This document shows positions 46,285-55,340 of a DNA stretch of 64,000 bases, one piece after another (positions within the stretch are counted from its first letter, which is position 1; each line of letters starts with the position of its first letter). The translations under genes and the position numbers were made by a program. The DNA lies in contig NZ_LT703001.1 of NCBI RefSeq assembly GCF_900149705.1, positions 1,488,001 to 1,552,000 of the forward strand. Reading direction: 5' to 3'. Below the pieces are notes generated by a model, which ran no database searches, had not been told where the DNA came from, and was given only the letters and a program-made list of their open reading frames with translations. Source of the DNA: Sphingorhabdus sp. Alg231-15. Its GTDB lineage: Bacteria; Pseudomonadota; Alphaproteobacteria; Sphingomonadales; Sphingomonadaceae.

Positions 46285-46420
46285 TATAAGGGTTACAGGA
46301 TGAGATGAGGCGATCAGGTTTTCCCCCTGTTACCTGATTATACAAACTTCGGACCATCCTATGCGTGACGAACGCGAGTTAGCCCTCACCTCCTAAATGC
46401 CCCCGGAGGTGAGGGTTTTT
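46285..46420 (+). ncRNA. Candidate small RNA between lolA and xth
   Basis: The 289-bp lolA-xth gap carries no credible coding frame but has structure: a hairpin with arms ATCAGGT (46313-46319) and ACCTGAT (46332-46338), then a perfect 11-bp terminator. The terminator lies about 170 bp after lolA and well before xth, more than needed to end lolA. A TATAAG hexamer at 46285 could be a -10 element, but no good -35 is seen. The terminator stem includes ACCTCC, complementary to ribosome sites. It may simply be a long lolA 3' end. Confidence 0.35.
46383..46420 (+). terminator. Rho-independent terminator
   Basis: Perfect 11-bp stem CCCTCACCTCC/GGAGGTGAGGG (46383-46393 and 46405-46415), 11-nt loop, followed by five T. 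It ends the ftsK-lolA transcript or the candidate small RNA. Confidence 0.9.
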
Positions 46421-46503
46421 CGTCTTTAAACCATCAAAAAATATAGGATTTTGCGTGGCTTTTGGCTTGGCTTTTTTTCGCTATCATGGCTAGGAGTTTA
46501 GCG

Positions 46504-47298
46504 ATGAGTGATAGTCTGAAAGTCGTTAGCTGGAATATTAACAGCGTCCGTGCTCGAATCGAAATTGTCGAGCGATTTTTGAAGGAAGAAGCGCCGGATG
46601 TGCTCTGCCTGCAGGAAACGAAGGTTCGCGATGACCAGTTTCCTGAAGGGGCGTTCCGGCAATTAGGCTATAATCATCTCGTATTGAACGGACAGCCAAT
46701 GCATCATGGCGTTGCGATGATCAGCCGCGTTCCGCTCCATAAAGACGAACGCTTTGACTGGCAGGCCAATGGCGAAGCCCGCCATGTCGGCGCCCGGCTG
46801 GAAAACGGTATACGCATTGAGAATGTCTATATTCCGGCCGGCGGAGAGATTCCGGACCGGGACCAAAACCCTAAATTCGGTCAAAAACTGGATTTCTATC
46901 AGCGCATGACAGACTGGTCAGCCGCTTTGGAAACACCAACTATATTGCTGGGTGACTTTAATGTGGCGCCGCTCGAGTCTGATGTCTGGAGCCATAAACA
47001 GCTCATCAACGTGGTTAGCCACACACAAGTCGAGATCGATATCATGGCCAAATTGCAGGCCGCGCATGACTGGGTCGATATTGGCCGTAAGTTTATTCCC
47101 GATCCTGAACGTCTGTACACATGGTGGAGCTATCGTGCTCGCGACTGGCGTGAATCGGACAAAGGGCGGCGACTGGATCATGTCTGGGTCAGCCCGGAAC
47201 TGGAAAGCAAAGCCGTGAGTCATGTTGTTCATGAGGACGCTCGCGGTTGGACCAAGCCATCGGATCACGCCCCGCTGATCACGGAATTCAAATTTTGA
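46504..47298 (+). CDS. xth: Exodeoxyribonuclease III (AP endonuclease)
   Basis: A 264-residue ExoIII/Xth. The start at 46504 (MSDSLKVVSWNINSVRARI) matches the family; the frame from 46462 adds 14 unrelated residues. Catalytic motifs: LQETKVRDDQFPE, PAGGEIPD, GDFNVAP, LDHVWVS and the closing SDHAP. It cuts DNA at abasic sites in base-excision repair. The stop abuts the ribA ATG with no gap, so the two are translationally coupled. Confidence 0.96.
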   Translation: MSDSLKVVSWNINSVRARIEIVERFLKEEAPDVLCLQETKVRDDQFPEGAFRQLGYNHLVLNGQPMHHGVAMISRVPLHKDERFDWQANGEARHVGARLENGIRIENVYIPAGGEIPDRDQNPKFGQKLDFYQRMTDWSAALETPTILLGDFNVAPLESDVWSHKQLINVVSHTQVEIDIMAKLQAAHDWVDIGRKFIPDPERLYTWWSYRARDWRESDKGRRLDHVWVSPELESKAVSHVVHEDARGWTKPSDHAPLITEFKF

Positions 47299-48375
47299 AT
47301 GACGGCGCCAGTCGCCCTTGACTCCAAAGCTGCGCGGCGCGCAGCAAGAGCAATTGATGCTTTGCGGCGCGGTTGGCCGATAGCGATTGAATCAGATGGT
47401 GGGGCATTAAACCTGCTGCCTGTCGAAACGACCGATCTGGATCAGCATCTGTCTGCGCAGTCGCAAATCAGACTTCTCATATCGTCTAGCCGTGCGGATA
47501 CGTTGAAACTGTTAAACCAGCGCGCCTCCGCCGACCCGGCATTACCGGTTCAGATTAATCTGGCTGGACCTGTTAATTCCGCAGAGATTATCGCGATTGT
47601 TGATCCGGTACTGGATATGCGACATCCGATGAAAGGACCCTTTCGGAGCGAGGAACTGGGTCATCCGGAAGCCGCCAAGGCGGCGATGGAACTGGCGCGA
47701 CATGGGGGATTGCTTCCGGCATTCCTGATCATCGACGAGCCGGCAGAAGACCGACTACAAACCGAGGATGTTGCAGCTTATGCCGATTCCAACGCGTTGG
47801 TCATTAGTGCTCATGCGAAGTTACCGGTCGCCGCCAATACAAATGCGCATATATACGGGTTTCGCAGCGAAGCGGACTCCACCGATCACATTGCGCTGGT
47901 CGTCGGGGAACGCGATGACACCACTCCGGTCGTGCGGTTACACAGCGAATGCCTGACCGGTGATGTCCTGGGCAGCCTAAAATGCGACTGTGGCCCACAG
48001 CTTCATGCCGCCCTCGCCCAGATGAGCGAGGCAAACTGGGGCGTATTGCTTTATCTGCGACAAGAGGGTCGCGGGATCGGGCTGATCAATAAACTGCGCG
48101 CCTACGCCTTGCAGGATCAAGGATTTGACACAGTTGACGCCAATCAGCGGCTTGGTTTTGCTATTGATGCACGGGATTTCTCCATAGCGGCGCAGATGCT
48201 GCAACGGCTTGGTATCGGCAAGATCAAATTGATGACCAACAATCCGGAAAAGGTTGAAGGACTAGAAGGCTGCGGCATTGCCGTTGCTGACCGCCTGCCG
48301 GTCAAGATTACCGCCAATCCGCACAATGAATTCTATCTCGACACCAAGAGGGACCGCACGGGTCACAAGCTTTGA
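47299..48375 (+). CDS. ribA: GTP cyclohydrolase II RibA (with N-terminal extension)
   Basis: A 358-residue protein. The C-terminal half is a full GTP cyclohydrolase II: zinc cysteines in RLHSECLTGDVLGSLKCDCG and the loop LRQEGRGIGLINKLRAYALQ, needed to open GTP in riboflavin synthesis. The N-terminal 150 residues look like a degenerate DHBP-synthase-like domain (RGWPIAIES at the start) lacking the usual acidic active site, as in many alphaproteobacteria. It directly follows xth and overlaps the L,D-transpeptidase start. Confidence 0.93.
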   Translation: MTAPVALDSKAARRAARAIDALRRGWPIAIESDGGALNLLPVETTDLDQHLSAQSQIRLLISSSRADTLKLLNQRASADPALPVQINLAGPVNSAEIIAIVDPVLDMRHPMKGPFRSEELGHPEAAKAAMELARHGGLLPAFLIIDEPAEDRLQTEDVAAYADSNALVISAHAKLPVAANTNAHIYGFRSEADSTDHIALVVGERDDTTPVVRLHSECLTGDVLGSLKCDCGPQLHAALAQMSEANWGVLLYLRQEGRGIGLINKLRAYALQDQGFDTVDANQRLGFAIDARDFSIAAQMLQRLGIGKIKLMTNNPEKVEGLEGCGIAVADRLPVKITANPHNEFYLDTKRDRTGHKL

Positions 48376-48878
48376 GTATATTGCGGGTTGATGCGAATGC
48401 GCGGACACTCAAATTTGAAGATCAGGTAATCCCCTGCACCATCGGTCGTTCCGGCTCTTGCCCGGCTGATCAGAAACGAGAAGGCGATGGCTACACGCCG
48501 CGGGGCAAATGGCCGATCCGAACTGTCCTGTTCCGTCCCGGCCGCAGTACGCCCCATTGCCGGTTGAAACTACCCTGGCGATGGATCGGTGCGCAAGATG
48601 GCTGGTCAGATGATCCGTCTGATCCATCCTACAACCAGCCTGTATCTTTGCCACATCCGTTTAGCACCGAAACCCTGATCCGCGAGGATCCGCTATATGA
48701 TATCATCATCACTCTGGGTCACAATGATGACCCCCCGGTTTCAGACAAGGGCAGTGCGATTTTCTTCCATATCTGCTATGAGAACAGAGCTACCGAAGGC
48801 TGCGTGGCAATCACACGCTCAGATATGGATGCCCTGCTTCCAAAACTGGAACCCGGCGATGTGATGGAAATTGTCTGA
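48372..48878 (+). CDS. L,D-transpeptidase family (YkuD) protein
   Basis: A 168-residue catalytic domain without signal peptide. The start is TTG at 48372, overlapping the ribA stop (TTGA). The active-site segment is FFHICYENRATEGCVAITRS, with His133 and Cys144; a threonine replaces the usual Ser/His two residues before the Cys. The fold cross-links peptidoglycan or anchors proteins, but lack of an export signal is odd and may mean a cytoplasmic or cryptic role, as for other short YafK/YkuD-like proteins. Confidence 0.85.
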   Translation: MSILRVDANARTLKFEDQVIPCTIGRSGSCPADQKREGDGYTPRGKWPIRTVLFRPGRSTPHCRLKLPWRWIGAQDGWSDDPSDPSYNQPVSLPHPFSTETLIREDPLYDIIITLGHNDDPPVSDKGSAIFFHICYENRATEGCVAITRSDMDALLPKLEPGDVMEIV

Positions 48879-48920
48879 TTAAACCACGATACCGGCTAAA
48901 TGAGATAACGCCTGGATATT

Positions 48921-48934
48921 TTGAGCCAGATCAA
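48921..48934 (+). promoter_or_regulatory. FNR-like box upstream of the universal stress gene
   Basis: TTGAG-CCAG-ATCAA matches the FNR/FixK consensus TTGAT-N4-ATCAA at 9 of 10 positions. It is centred 73 bp before the usp ATG; with the site at -41.5 the leader would be about 32 nt. An Fnr regulator gene and another perfect box lie in the same window. Confidence 0.65.
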
Positions 48935-49000
48935 TGCCAGAACTGGTCAGTAAAGCAATAATCCCTCCCTGTCGAAACGGGGATCAACGGGAGAAGTGCC

Positions 49001-49813
49001 ATGAAAACGATATTATTGCACGTGTTTGAAGACAGCGGCTTTGACTCGCGATTGCAGGTCGCTCTGGATATCGCCCGCAGTCACGCCGCGCATCTGACCT
49101 GCGTACAGCCAACCACCCAGTTTGCACCGATGTCATTTGGACCGCTGGGTGGCGATTTCGTAACTGGTATCAATTTTGAAGATATGGACGCCGCAGAGAG
49201 GGCACATCGTGAGCGTGTCGAAATGCGGCTGAAGGAAGAAGATGTGTCCTGGGACTGGCAAACCGGCCTTGGTGACCCGGCAACCTTATTGACCGAACGT
49301 AGCCGCCTAGCCGATCTGGTGATTGTCAGCCAGTCCTATGGCAAGCGTAATGCGGGTGACGAACCGTTGCCGATTGCGGGAGATGTTGCCATCTACGGCC
49401 ATTGCGCCATCTTGGTTGTGCCCACGGAGAAAACATCCTTTGACTGTCAGGCCCCAATAGTTGTGGGCTGGAACGGGTCAGCAGAAGCAGCCAAAGCCGT
49501 GCGCATGTCTCTGTCTATGCTCAATATGGCCAGTGACGTCCATCTGGTGACCGTCGGTGACGATAGTGGCGACTTCCCGCATATTGCCGCGTCGACTTAT
49601 CTTGCCCGGCATGGCGTTTCAACCGTGCTCCATGAGCTCAAAGGCAAGGGCAATGAAGCCTCTGACATTATTGCAGATTTCGCGGTTGAAAAAAATGCCG
49701 CAGCTCTGGTCATGGGCGCTTATGGCCATAGCCGCTTGCGCGAAACGCTTTTCGGAGGTGTGACCAAGCACTTGCTTAATGACACAAGAATCCCCTTGCT
49801 AATGGGGCATTGA
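49001..49813 (+). CDS. Universal stress protein (two UspA domains)
   Basis: A 270-residue tandem Usp. The first domain (1-145) lacks the nucleotide loop; the second ends with GAYGHSRLRETLFGGVTKHLL, the G-x2-G-x9-G-(S/T)-like ATP-binding pattern. Usp proteins help survival under starvation or low oxygen. A GGGAGAAG ribosome site precedes the ATG and an FNR-like box lies 66-80 bp upstream, so induction under oxygen limitation is expected. It is convergent with the cco operon. Confidence 0.9.
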   Translation: MKTILLHVFEDSGFDSRLQVALDIARSHAAHLTCVQPTTQFAPMSFGPLGGDFVTGINFEDMDAAERAHRERVEMRLKEEDVSWDWQTGLGDPATLLTERSRLADLVIVSQSYGKRNAGDEPLPIAGDVAIYGHCAILVVPTEKTSFDCQAPIVVGWNGSAEAAKAVRMSLSMLNMASDVHLVTVGDDSGDFPHIAASTYLARHGVSTVLHELKGKGNEASDIIADFAVEKNAAALVMGAYGHSRLRETLFGGVTKHLLNDTRIPLLMGH

Positions 49814-49920
49814 CCGACTTTCCGATTAGTTTTTTGTCGCTGAGTTTATTCAGTTTCGACAGAGAGTAACCTGAACATTTCCGTGCCTTCTCGGCGAGTA
49901 ACACTGGTTACCGGAAGGGT

Positions 49921-50172
49921 TTACTCGTCGAGACCATCACCATCTTGCTGCATTTGCTTGCGCGAGCAAAAGCCGTGACAACCTTTGACACAATCATCCC
50001 GATCATCGCCTTCGCGGTCCAGCGGGACATTGATTGTTCTGGTCACACCATCTGCTCCGCATACCGAGAGGCTCATCATGCCACTGGCAGGAGCAAGCGG
50101 AGTAACCGCCAACATTGCAACAGCAAGAATGGAAAGAGGAAGAGCGCCGAAAGGTCTATGCTTTTTCATCAT
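49921..50172 (-). CDS. Small secreted Cys-rich protein downstream of ccoS (DUF2946-like)
   Basis: About 83 residues from ATG 50172 (longer frames reach 50229 inside ccoS; the start is uncertain). A signal peptide (LPLSILAVAMLAVTPLAPAS) precedes a DUF2946-like pattern MMSLSVCGADGVTRTINVPL and a cluster CVKGCHGFC (C-x3-C-H-x2-C). The Cys/His set suits copper binding. It overlaps ccoS and closes the cco operon, so a role in copper supply to the oxidase is possible but inferred only from context. Confidence 0.65.
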   Translation of the reverse strand: MMKKHRPFGALPLSILAVAMLAVTPLAPASGMMSLSVCGADGVTRTINVPLDREGDDRDDCVKGCHGFCSRKQMQQDGDGLDE

Positions 50173-50356
50173 GATCATCCGCTTCATTATCATCGCTTTT
50201 GCCAATACCCGATGGTGCTTCGTCATCAATCAACACCCGTTGTGCCGCGCCGTCCAGATCATCAAACTGGCCGTTGCGCATCGCCCAGAAGAAAAACGCC
50301 AGTCCCGCCAATCCCATGAGCAGGGCGACAGGGATCAGAATCGCCAACCCGCTCAT
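50156..50356 (-). CDS. ccoS: cbb3 oxidase assembly protein CcoS
   Basis: A 66-residue single-pass membrane protein: SGLAILIPVALLMGLAGLAFFFWAMRNGQFDDLDG, given here by its key parts LIPVALLMG and WAMRNGQFDD, is the CcoS signature. The acidic/His-rich tail is longer than usual. CcoS is needed for cofactor insertion into cbb3 oxidase. The start overlaps the ccoI stop by 4 bp. Confidence 0.93.
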   Translation of the reverse strand: MSGLAILIPVALLMGLAGLAFFFWAMRNGQFDDLDGAAQRVLIDDEAPSGIGKSDDNEADDHDEKA

Positions 50357-52485
50357 TTCGCTGCACCATTGAGTCGCAAGGCGTTGCCAACCACGATCAA
50401 AGAAGAGAGCGACATTGCTATTGCGGCAATCAGGGGTGTCACCATCCCGGTCAGAGCCAGCGGAACTGCTAAAATATTATAACCTATGGCCAGTGCAAAA
50501 TTCTGCCGGACGATCTGCATTGTCCGCTGTGCGGTTTGAACAGCAAGCGCAACCGGCAGGAAGGAATCGCTCGTAAACACTGCGTCGGCAGCCTGTTGCC
50601 CGACATCACTGGCGGAACCAGGCGCAATCGACACATGTGCCGCGGCTAAAGCTGGGCCATCATTTAATCCGTCACCGACCATTAGGACCTTGTGACCGTC
50701 ACTACTCAGCTGCGAAATCGCATGCAGCTTATCTTGCGGACTGGCACCAGCCTGCGCATCCAGACCAATCGCATTCGAAATTTTGGCAACCGATGCCGCA
50801 TTGTCACCCGAGATGATTGTGGCCGACAGACCGAGCCGGCTGAGCCGGTCAATCGCTTCCATGGTGTCGGGGCGAATATCATCCTGTAATTCCATGGCGA
50901 GATGATCCTCACCGACAGTCAGTTGGCAGGACAGATGATCCGCTGACTTTACCGGTTTGCCCAGCGCCACATTGACCGTGCCCCATGACGCCGCCATACC
51001 TTTCCCTGCTATTTCCTCTACATTGTCCAATGTTGCAGGTGTTATATTCTCGGCGACCAAGGCAGCGCGTATACCTTTACTGACGGGGTGGCTGCTGGCC
51101 TGTGCCAGCGCCAACGCGACCTGTTTTTGCGATATGGTCAGATGATCAACATCTAGCGGTACCGGACGCCCCAAAGTCAGAGTTCCGGTTTTGTCAAACA
51201 AAGCAACATCTGCCTCGGCGAGCCGTTCCAGCGCACTGCCATCCTTGATCATTACGCCTTTGCGCAAGAGAGCGCCCGATGCCACAACCTGCGCAGCCGG
51301 AACCGCCAAGCCCAGGGCACAAGGACAGGTGATGATCAGCACCGCGACTGAAATCAGCAAAGATTGATGCCAGCCAACACCGGCAAACATCCAGAAAATA
51401 AAAGCCAGTAGTGCCAGACTATGCACAGCCGGTGCATAGAAACGCGCGGCCTTGTCCGCGACGCGCACATAAAAGGATCTTTGCTGCCCAGCTTCATCCA
51501 TCAACCGCGCAATATCGGAGAGGCTGGTATCTTCACCGGCAGCAGTTATGCGCACTGTCACCGGCGCGGACAGGTTCAACGTACCGGCCAGTACGATATC
51601 ACCGGCGACTTTCGGCTGCGGTTCGCTTTCGCCAGTCATCAGAGAAAGATCGAAATTGCTGGTACCATCTTCAATTATTCCGTCGGCCGCCAGATTGTCG
51701 CCAGCTGCGACAACCATGCGCATCTTGGGGCGCAACTCCTTCGCCATCACCCATTCTGTTGTACCGTCCTCCTGCAAGATCATGGCGCCAGGGGCGGTTT
51801 GTTTGAGCAAGGCCGAAATCCCCTCACGGGCCCGGTCCCGCATCATCCCATCCAGCACCCGCCCGGCAAGCAGGAAGAAGATCAGCATGACGACACTCTC
51901 GAAATAAGCGTGGGCGCCGCTGGTCATCGTTTCAAAAACGCTAAGTCCCGTCGCCAGAATAATGCCAACGGTAATCGGCACATCCATATTGGTCCGGCCG
52001 TAACGCAGAGCCATGAAAGCGGAACTGAAAAACGGTCGTCCGGAATAGAGGATGACCGGTATCGCGATCAGCGCCGATATCCAGTGAAACAGATCACGGG
52101 TTGCGCCCATTGCACCGGACCAGACACTGACGGACAACAGCATGATGTTCATCATACCGAACCCGGCGACCGCAAGCGCGCGGATCAACCGATCCGTCCC
52201 TCCCTTTTCCTCTGCCAATGGATTATCGGCCAATATTTGCGCATCAAAGCCGAGCTTCTCGATCTGCTCCTTGATCCGATCCTCGCCAATATCGGGAAGA
52301 TGGGACACCGCGACTTGTTTGGTCGAAAAATTGACGCGGGCCGAGAGGATGTCATGTTCGACCGCCAAGCCATTTTCGATCTTGGAAATACAACCGGCAC
52401 AGCGGATGGCAGGTACAGCAAATCGCGAAACGACATGGTCCACGCTGTCGGCCTTGACGGCGGAAAGATCGGTAACCGCGTTCAA
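50353..52485 (-). CDS. ccoI: Copper-transporting P-type ATPase CcoI
   Basis: A 710-residue heavy-metal P1B ATPase: N-terminal HMA domain with CxxC (Cys29, Cys32), eight membrane helices, the metal motif CPC (ITCPCALGL), phosphorylation site DKTGT, TGES and GDGLND. In a cco cluster it is the CcoI/FixI type that exports copper for insertion into CcoN rather than for resistance. It overlaps ccoH and ccoS by 4 bp each. Confidence 0.95.
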   Translation of the reverse strand: MNAVTDLSAVKADSVDHVVSRFAVPAIRCAGCISKIENGLAVEHDILSARVNFSTKQVAVSHLPDIGEDRIKEQIEKLGFDAQILADNPLAEEKGGTDRLIRALAVAGFGMMNIMLLSVSVWSGAMGATRDLFHWISALIAIPVILYSGRPFFSSAFMALRYGRTNMDVPITVGIILATGLSVFETMTSGAHAYFESVVMLIFFLLAGRVLDGMMRDRAREGISALLKQTAPGAMILQEDGTTEWVMAKELRPKMRMVVAAGDNLAADGIIEDGTSNFDLSLMTGESEPQPKVAGDIVLAGTLNLSAPVTVRITAAGEDTSLSDIARLMDEAGQQRSFYVRVADKAARFYAPAVHSLALLAFIFWMFAGVGWHQSLLISVAVLIITCPCALGLAVPAAQVVASGALLRKGVMIKDGSALERLAEADVALFDKTGTLTLGRPVPLDVDHLTISQKQVALALAQASSHPVSKGIRAALVAENITPATLDNVEEIAGKGMAASWGTVNVALGKPVKSADHLSCQLTVGEDHLAMELQDDIRPDTMEAIDRLSRLGLSATIISGDNAASVAKISNAIGLDAQAGASPQDKLHAISQLSSDGHKVLMVGDGLNDGPALAAAHVSIAPGSASDVGQQAADAVFTSDSFLPVALAVQTAQRTMQIVRQNFALAIGYNILAVPLALTGMVTPLIAAIAMSLSSLIVVGNALRLNGAAK

Positions 52486-52958
52486 AGGACTTCCTGTGCG
52501 AGAGCCATCTTATTGCCGCGATGATTTATCGTGATCCGAAGCTTCCAGCGGCCTTCGGGCAACTCGTCACGACTGACATAGGTCCCCGCACCATTCTCAA
52601 CAAAGTGCAAAAGAACCGGATCAGCGCGTCCCACCGGGTGTTCCGCTATGGCCGTGATTTCAGCGTCTTCCAGCGCGCTATCATTGGCACTCAGCACTGT
52701 CATGGTCAGTTTGTCCTGTACACGAATGAGCCGTGATGTTTTCCAGCCATATGCCTGCTGTTTGCGGGCCTCTTCCAGCCATAGATTATATTTTTGGCTG
52801 GCCACATAGCTGTTGTCGACCACAGTGCCGCCAAATGTCGAGACCGCAAAACGGGCCATCACCATATTGACCGAGACCACCACAGCAAAAAAGGTAACTA
52901 TCATTGCAGTGGCATGATAGCCGGTGAATCTCTTGGGGTTTTCTGATTCGGGTTTCAT
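52482..52958 (-). CDS. ccoH: FixH/CcoH family protein
   Basis: A 158-residue protein with an N-terminal helix (FTGYHATAMIVTFFAVVVSVN) and a periplasmic beta domain ending in GRWKLRITI, the FixH pattern. It interacts with CcoI and the oxidase during assembly. Overlaps of 4 bp with both neighbours show tight coupling. Confidence 0.92.
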   Translation of the reverse strand: MKPESENPKRFTGYHATAMIVTFFAVVVSVNMVMARFAVSTFGGTVVDNSYVASQKYNLWLEEARKQQAYGWKTSRLIRVQDKLTMTVLSANDSALEDAEITAIAEHPVGRADPVLLHFVENGAGTYVSRDELPEGRWKLRITINHRGNKMALAQEVL

Positions 52959-54412
52959 TCGTCGGCCTCCGGGCGCTCAAAAAAGACGTCATGCGTATCT
53001 TGTGCTGTTCGGTCGTCTTTGGCCCGGACAGTAAGCGTAAATTCTTCCCTTGCAGGCCCCTCCCCTGGAGCTGCAACGAACAATCTTACCCTGCCTACGC
53101 TATCAGCCGGAACCTCGACCATGATGGTCTGATCGGCCGTTTCCCGTGATCCTTGGTTGGACCATAGCACAGCTTGCGCCAATCCCGACATCGAAATCTC
53201 CATCGTCCGCGGCCGGTTTTCCATATTGCGCAGATTGGCAGTATAAGCGTTGCGGACGCCGCCATCGGCAAGCTGGACATAGAGCGGATTGCGGTCGTGG
53301 TTGGCGCTGATATCGATACGTGCGCGATTACCGACGGCAAATAGCATCGCTAGGCCTATTGCACCCCAAACCGAGAAATAGAGGAGAGTTCGCGGACGAA
53401 GCAACGTTTTCAAAACGGGAGTATGCTGCTGTCCTGCCTTTTCCAGTTCGGCGTCTTCGGCGGTTACATAATCGATCAGACCTCGCGGCCGACCGACCTG
53501 ATCCATGACCTTGTCACAAGCATCAATACACAAGGCGCAGGTGATACAACCGATTTGCGGCCCTTCGCGAATATCAATGCCAGTTGGGCAGACCGCAACA
53601 CATTGGTTGCAGTCTATGCAGTCTCCAAAACTGCCGGGCTGGGCTTCGGCTTTCTTGACGCTGCCACGCGGCTCTCCGCGCCAGTCCTTATAGGTTACCG
53701 TCAGCGACTTTTCGTCCATCATTGCGGCCTGAATCCGCGGCCACGGGCACATGTAAATGCAGACCTGTTCGCGCATGAAACCACCAAAGATAAATGTCGT
53801 CGCGGTCAGCACACCGACCGTGGCATAGGCAACAAAAGCCGCTTCACCGGTGAAAAAGTCCCGTGCCAGAGTCGGGGCATCGGCAAAATAGAATATCCAT
53901 GCGCCGCCGGTGGCCATCGCGACCAGTAGCCAGACCGTCCATTTGCCAAACCGTTTGGCGATTTTCTTTGGACCCCATGGTGCATCCTGCAAACGGAATT
54001 GGGCATTGCGATCACCGTCGATCGCGCGTTCAATATGCTGGAACAGATCGGTCCACACGGTTTGCGGACAGGAATAGCCGCACCATGCCCGGCCGACAGC
54101 AGAAGTGACCAGAAACAGTCCGATTCCAGCCATCACCAACATTCCGGCGACATAGTAAAATTCATGTGGCCAGATTTCGATACCAAACATGTAGAACCGA
54201 CGGTTCGCCAGATCGACCAGTACCGCCTGATCTGGAGCATAGGGTCCGCGGTCCCAACGGATCCATGGAGTGACGTAATAGATGCCCAGCGTCACCGCCA
54301 TGATCACCCATTTCAGCCGCCGGAATGTTCCGTCGACAGCCTTGGGATAGACGCCTTTACGCTTCTCGTAGAGCTTCAGCTCTGGATCGAGTATCTCGTC
54401 AGGATTGCTCAT
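52955..54412 (-). CDS. ccoG: Cytochrome oxidase accessory protein CcoG (FixG/RdxA)
   Basis: A 485-residue polyferredoxin-like membrane protein. Five membrane helices, WCGYSCPQTVW, CMCPWPR-type Cys in VCIYMCPWPRIQ, and two 4Fe-4S motifs in CIDCNQCVAVCPTGIDI and CITCALCIDACD, then a C-terminal Ig-like periplasmic domain. CcoG reduces copper(II) during cbb3 biogenesis. It overlaps the ccoP end by 14 bp. Confidence 0.95.
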   Translation of the reverse strand: MSNPDEILDPELKLYEKRKGVYPKAVDGTFRRLKWVIMAVTLGIYYVTPWIRWDRGPYAPDQAVLVDLANRRFYMFGIEIWPHEFYYVAGMLVMAGIGLFLVTSAVGRAWCGYSCPQTVWTDLFQHIERAIDGDRNAQFRLQDAPWGPKKIAKRFGKWTVWLLVAMATGGAWIFYFADAPTLARDFFTGEAAFVAYATVGVLTATTFIFGGFMREQVCIYMCPWPRIQAAMMDEKSLTVTYKDWRGEPRGSVKKAEAQPGSFGDCIDCNQCVAVCPTGIDIREGPQIGCITCALCIDACDKVMDQVGRPRGLIDYVTAEDAELEKAGQQHTPVLKTLLRPRTLLYFSVWGAIGLAMLFAVGNRARIDISANHDRNPLYVQLADGGVRNAYTANLRNMENRPRTMEISMSGLAQAVLWSNQGSRETADQTIMVEVPADSVGRVRLFVAAPGEGPAREEFTLTVRAKDDRTAQDTHDVFFERPEADE

Positions 54413-55340
54413 CTTCCGGAGTCTCCGTTACGGCTTCTTCTGAAGCGACTTCCTGCTCCACCGGTGCGTCTTCTCCGCCGCCCAGCGAATGAACATAGGC
54501 GGTCAGCATCCGGATCGTGGACGCATCGAGCCGGTGGCCCCAGCGTGGCATCACACCATTGCGGCTATTGGTGATTGTGTCATTGATCGACGCGCGATCT
54601 AGACCATAGAGATTGATTGCATCGGTCAAATCAGGCGCACCTTGTGTCCGGTCGCCCTTGGCATCGCTGCCATGACAGACCGCACAATTGGTTCCGAAAA
54701 GTCCCGCACCGCGGGTGGCCGACCCGCTTTGCTTCTCCCGGCCACTGATCACGCGGACGTAGGACACGAGGTCCTCTATCTCGTTCGCCTGCAATATCCC
54801 GTCACGACCAAAGGCCGGCATCAGGGAAAACCGGGTTTCGGGATGATCAGGATTTCGAATGCCATGAACCAGCGTATATTCGATGGCCGCCATGTCTCCG
54901 CCCCAAAGCCATTCATCATCATTCAGATTGGGATAACCTTTGGAGCCTGCGGCGCCTGAACCATGACATTGAACACAATGTACCTTGAAGGCCGAGCGTC
55001 CGCCTTGAATAGCATTGTTGAGCAGTTCGGGGTTATTGGGCAGCTTATGGATATCGGTGTTGACCAACGCTTGCCGGATCGGCTCCAGTTCTGTCTCCCG
55101 CATCGCCACGGCTTTTTCATAGTCGCCGCGACTGGACCAGCCCAAAACACCTTCTGTGGCGCTGTTGACCATTGGCCATGCGGGATAGAGCACCACATAG
55201 ATCAACGCCCAGAAGATGGTTGCATAGAGCGTCCACAGCCACCAGCGCGGCATCGGTGTGTCGAGTTCCTCGATACCGTCCCATTCATGGCCAACCGTCT
55301 TGGTGCCAGTTGCCTCGTCTACTCTCTGTTTATCAACCAT
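54399..55340 (-). CDS. ccoP: cbb3 oxidase subunit III CcoP (diheme cytochrome c)
   Basis: A 313-residue diheme subunit. The start at 55340 (MVDKQRVDE) overlaps the ccoQ end by 8 bp. One N-terminal helix (WWLWTLYATIFWALIYVVLY) follows the DTPMPRWW motif; two heme sites CVQCHG and CAVCHG with distal methionines receive electrons from cytochrome c/bc1. A Glu-rich tail (VEQEVASEEAVTE) ends it. Confidence 0.95.
   Translation of the reverse strand: MVDKQRVDEATGTKTVGHEWDGIEELDTPMPRWWLWTLYATIFWALIYVVLYPAWPMVNSATEGVLGWSSRGDYEKAVAMRETELEPIRQALVNTDIHKLPNNPELLNNAIQGGRSAFKVHCVQCHGSGAAGSKGYPNLNDDEWLWGGDMAAIEYTLVHGIRNPDHPETRFSLMPAFGRDGILQANEIEDLVSYVRVISGREKQSGSATRGAGLFGTNCAVCHGSDAKGDRTQGAPDLTDAINLYGLDRASINDTITNSRNGVMPRWGHRLDASTIRMLTAYVHSLGGGEDAPVEQEVASEEAVTETPEDEQS

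Noticed and set aside
46215-46420. 6S RNA gene
   Set aside because: The 5' and 3' ends do not pair into one long bulged hairpin; the region ends in a separate terminator stem.
51421-52524. 367-codon + strand frame opposite ccoI
   Set aside because: Antisense shadow of a clear P-type ATPase; product is low-complexity His/Arg-rich without motifs.
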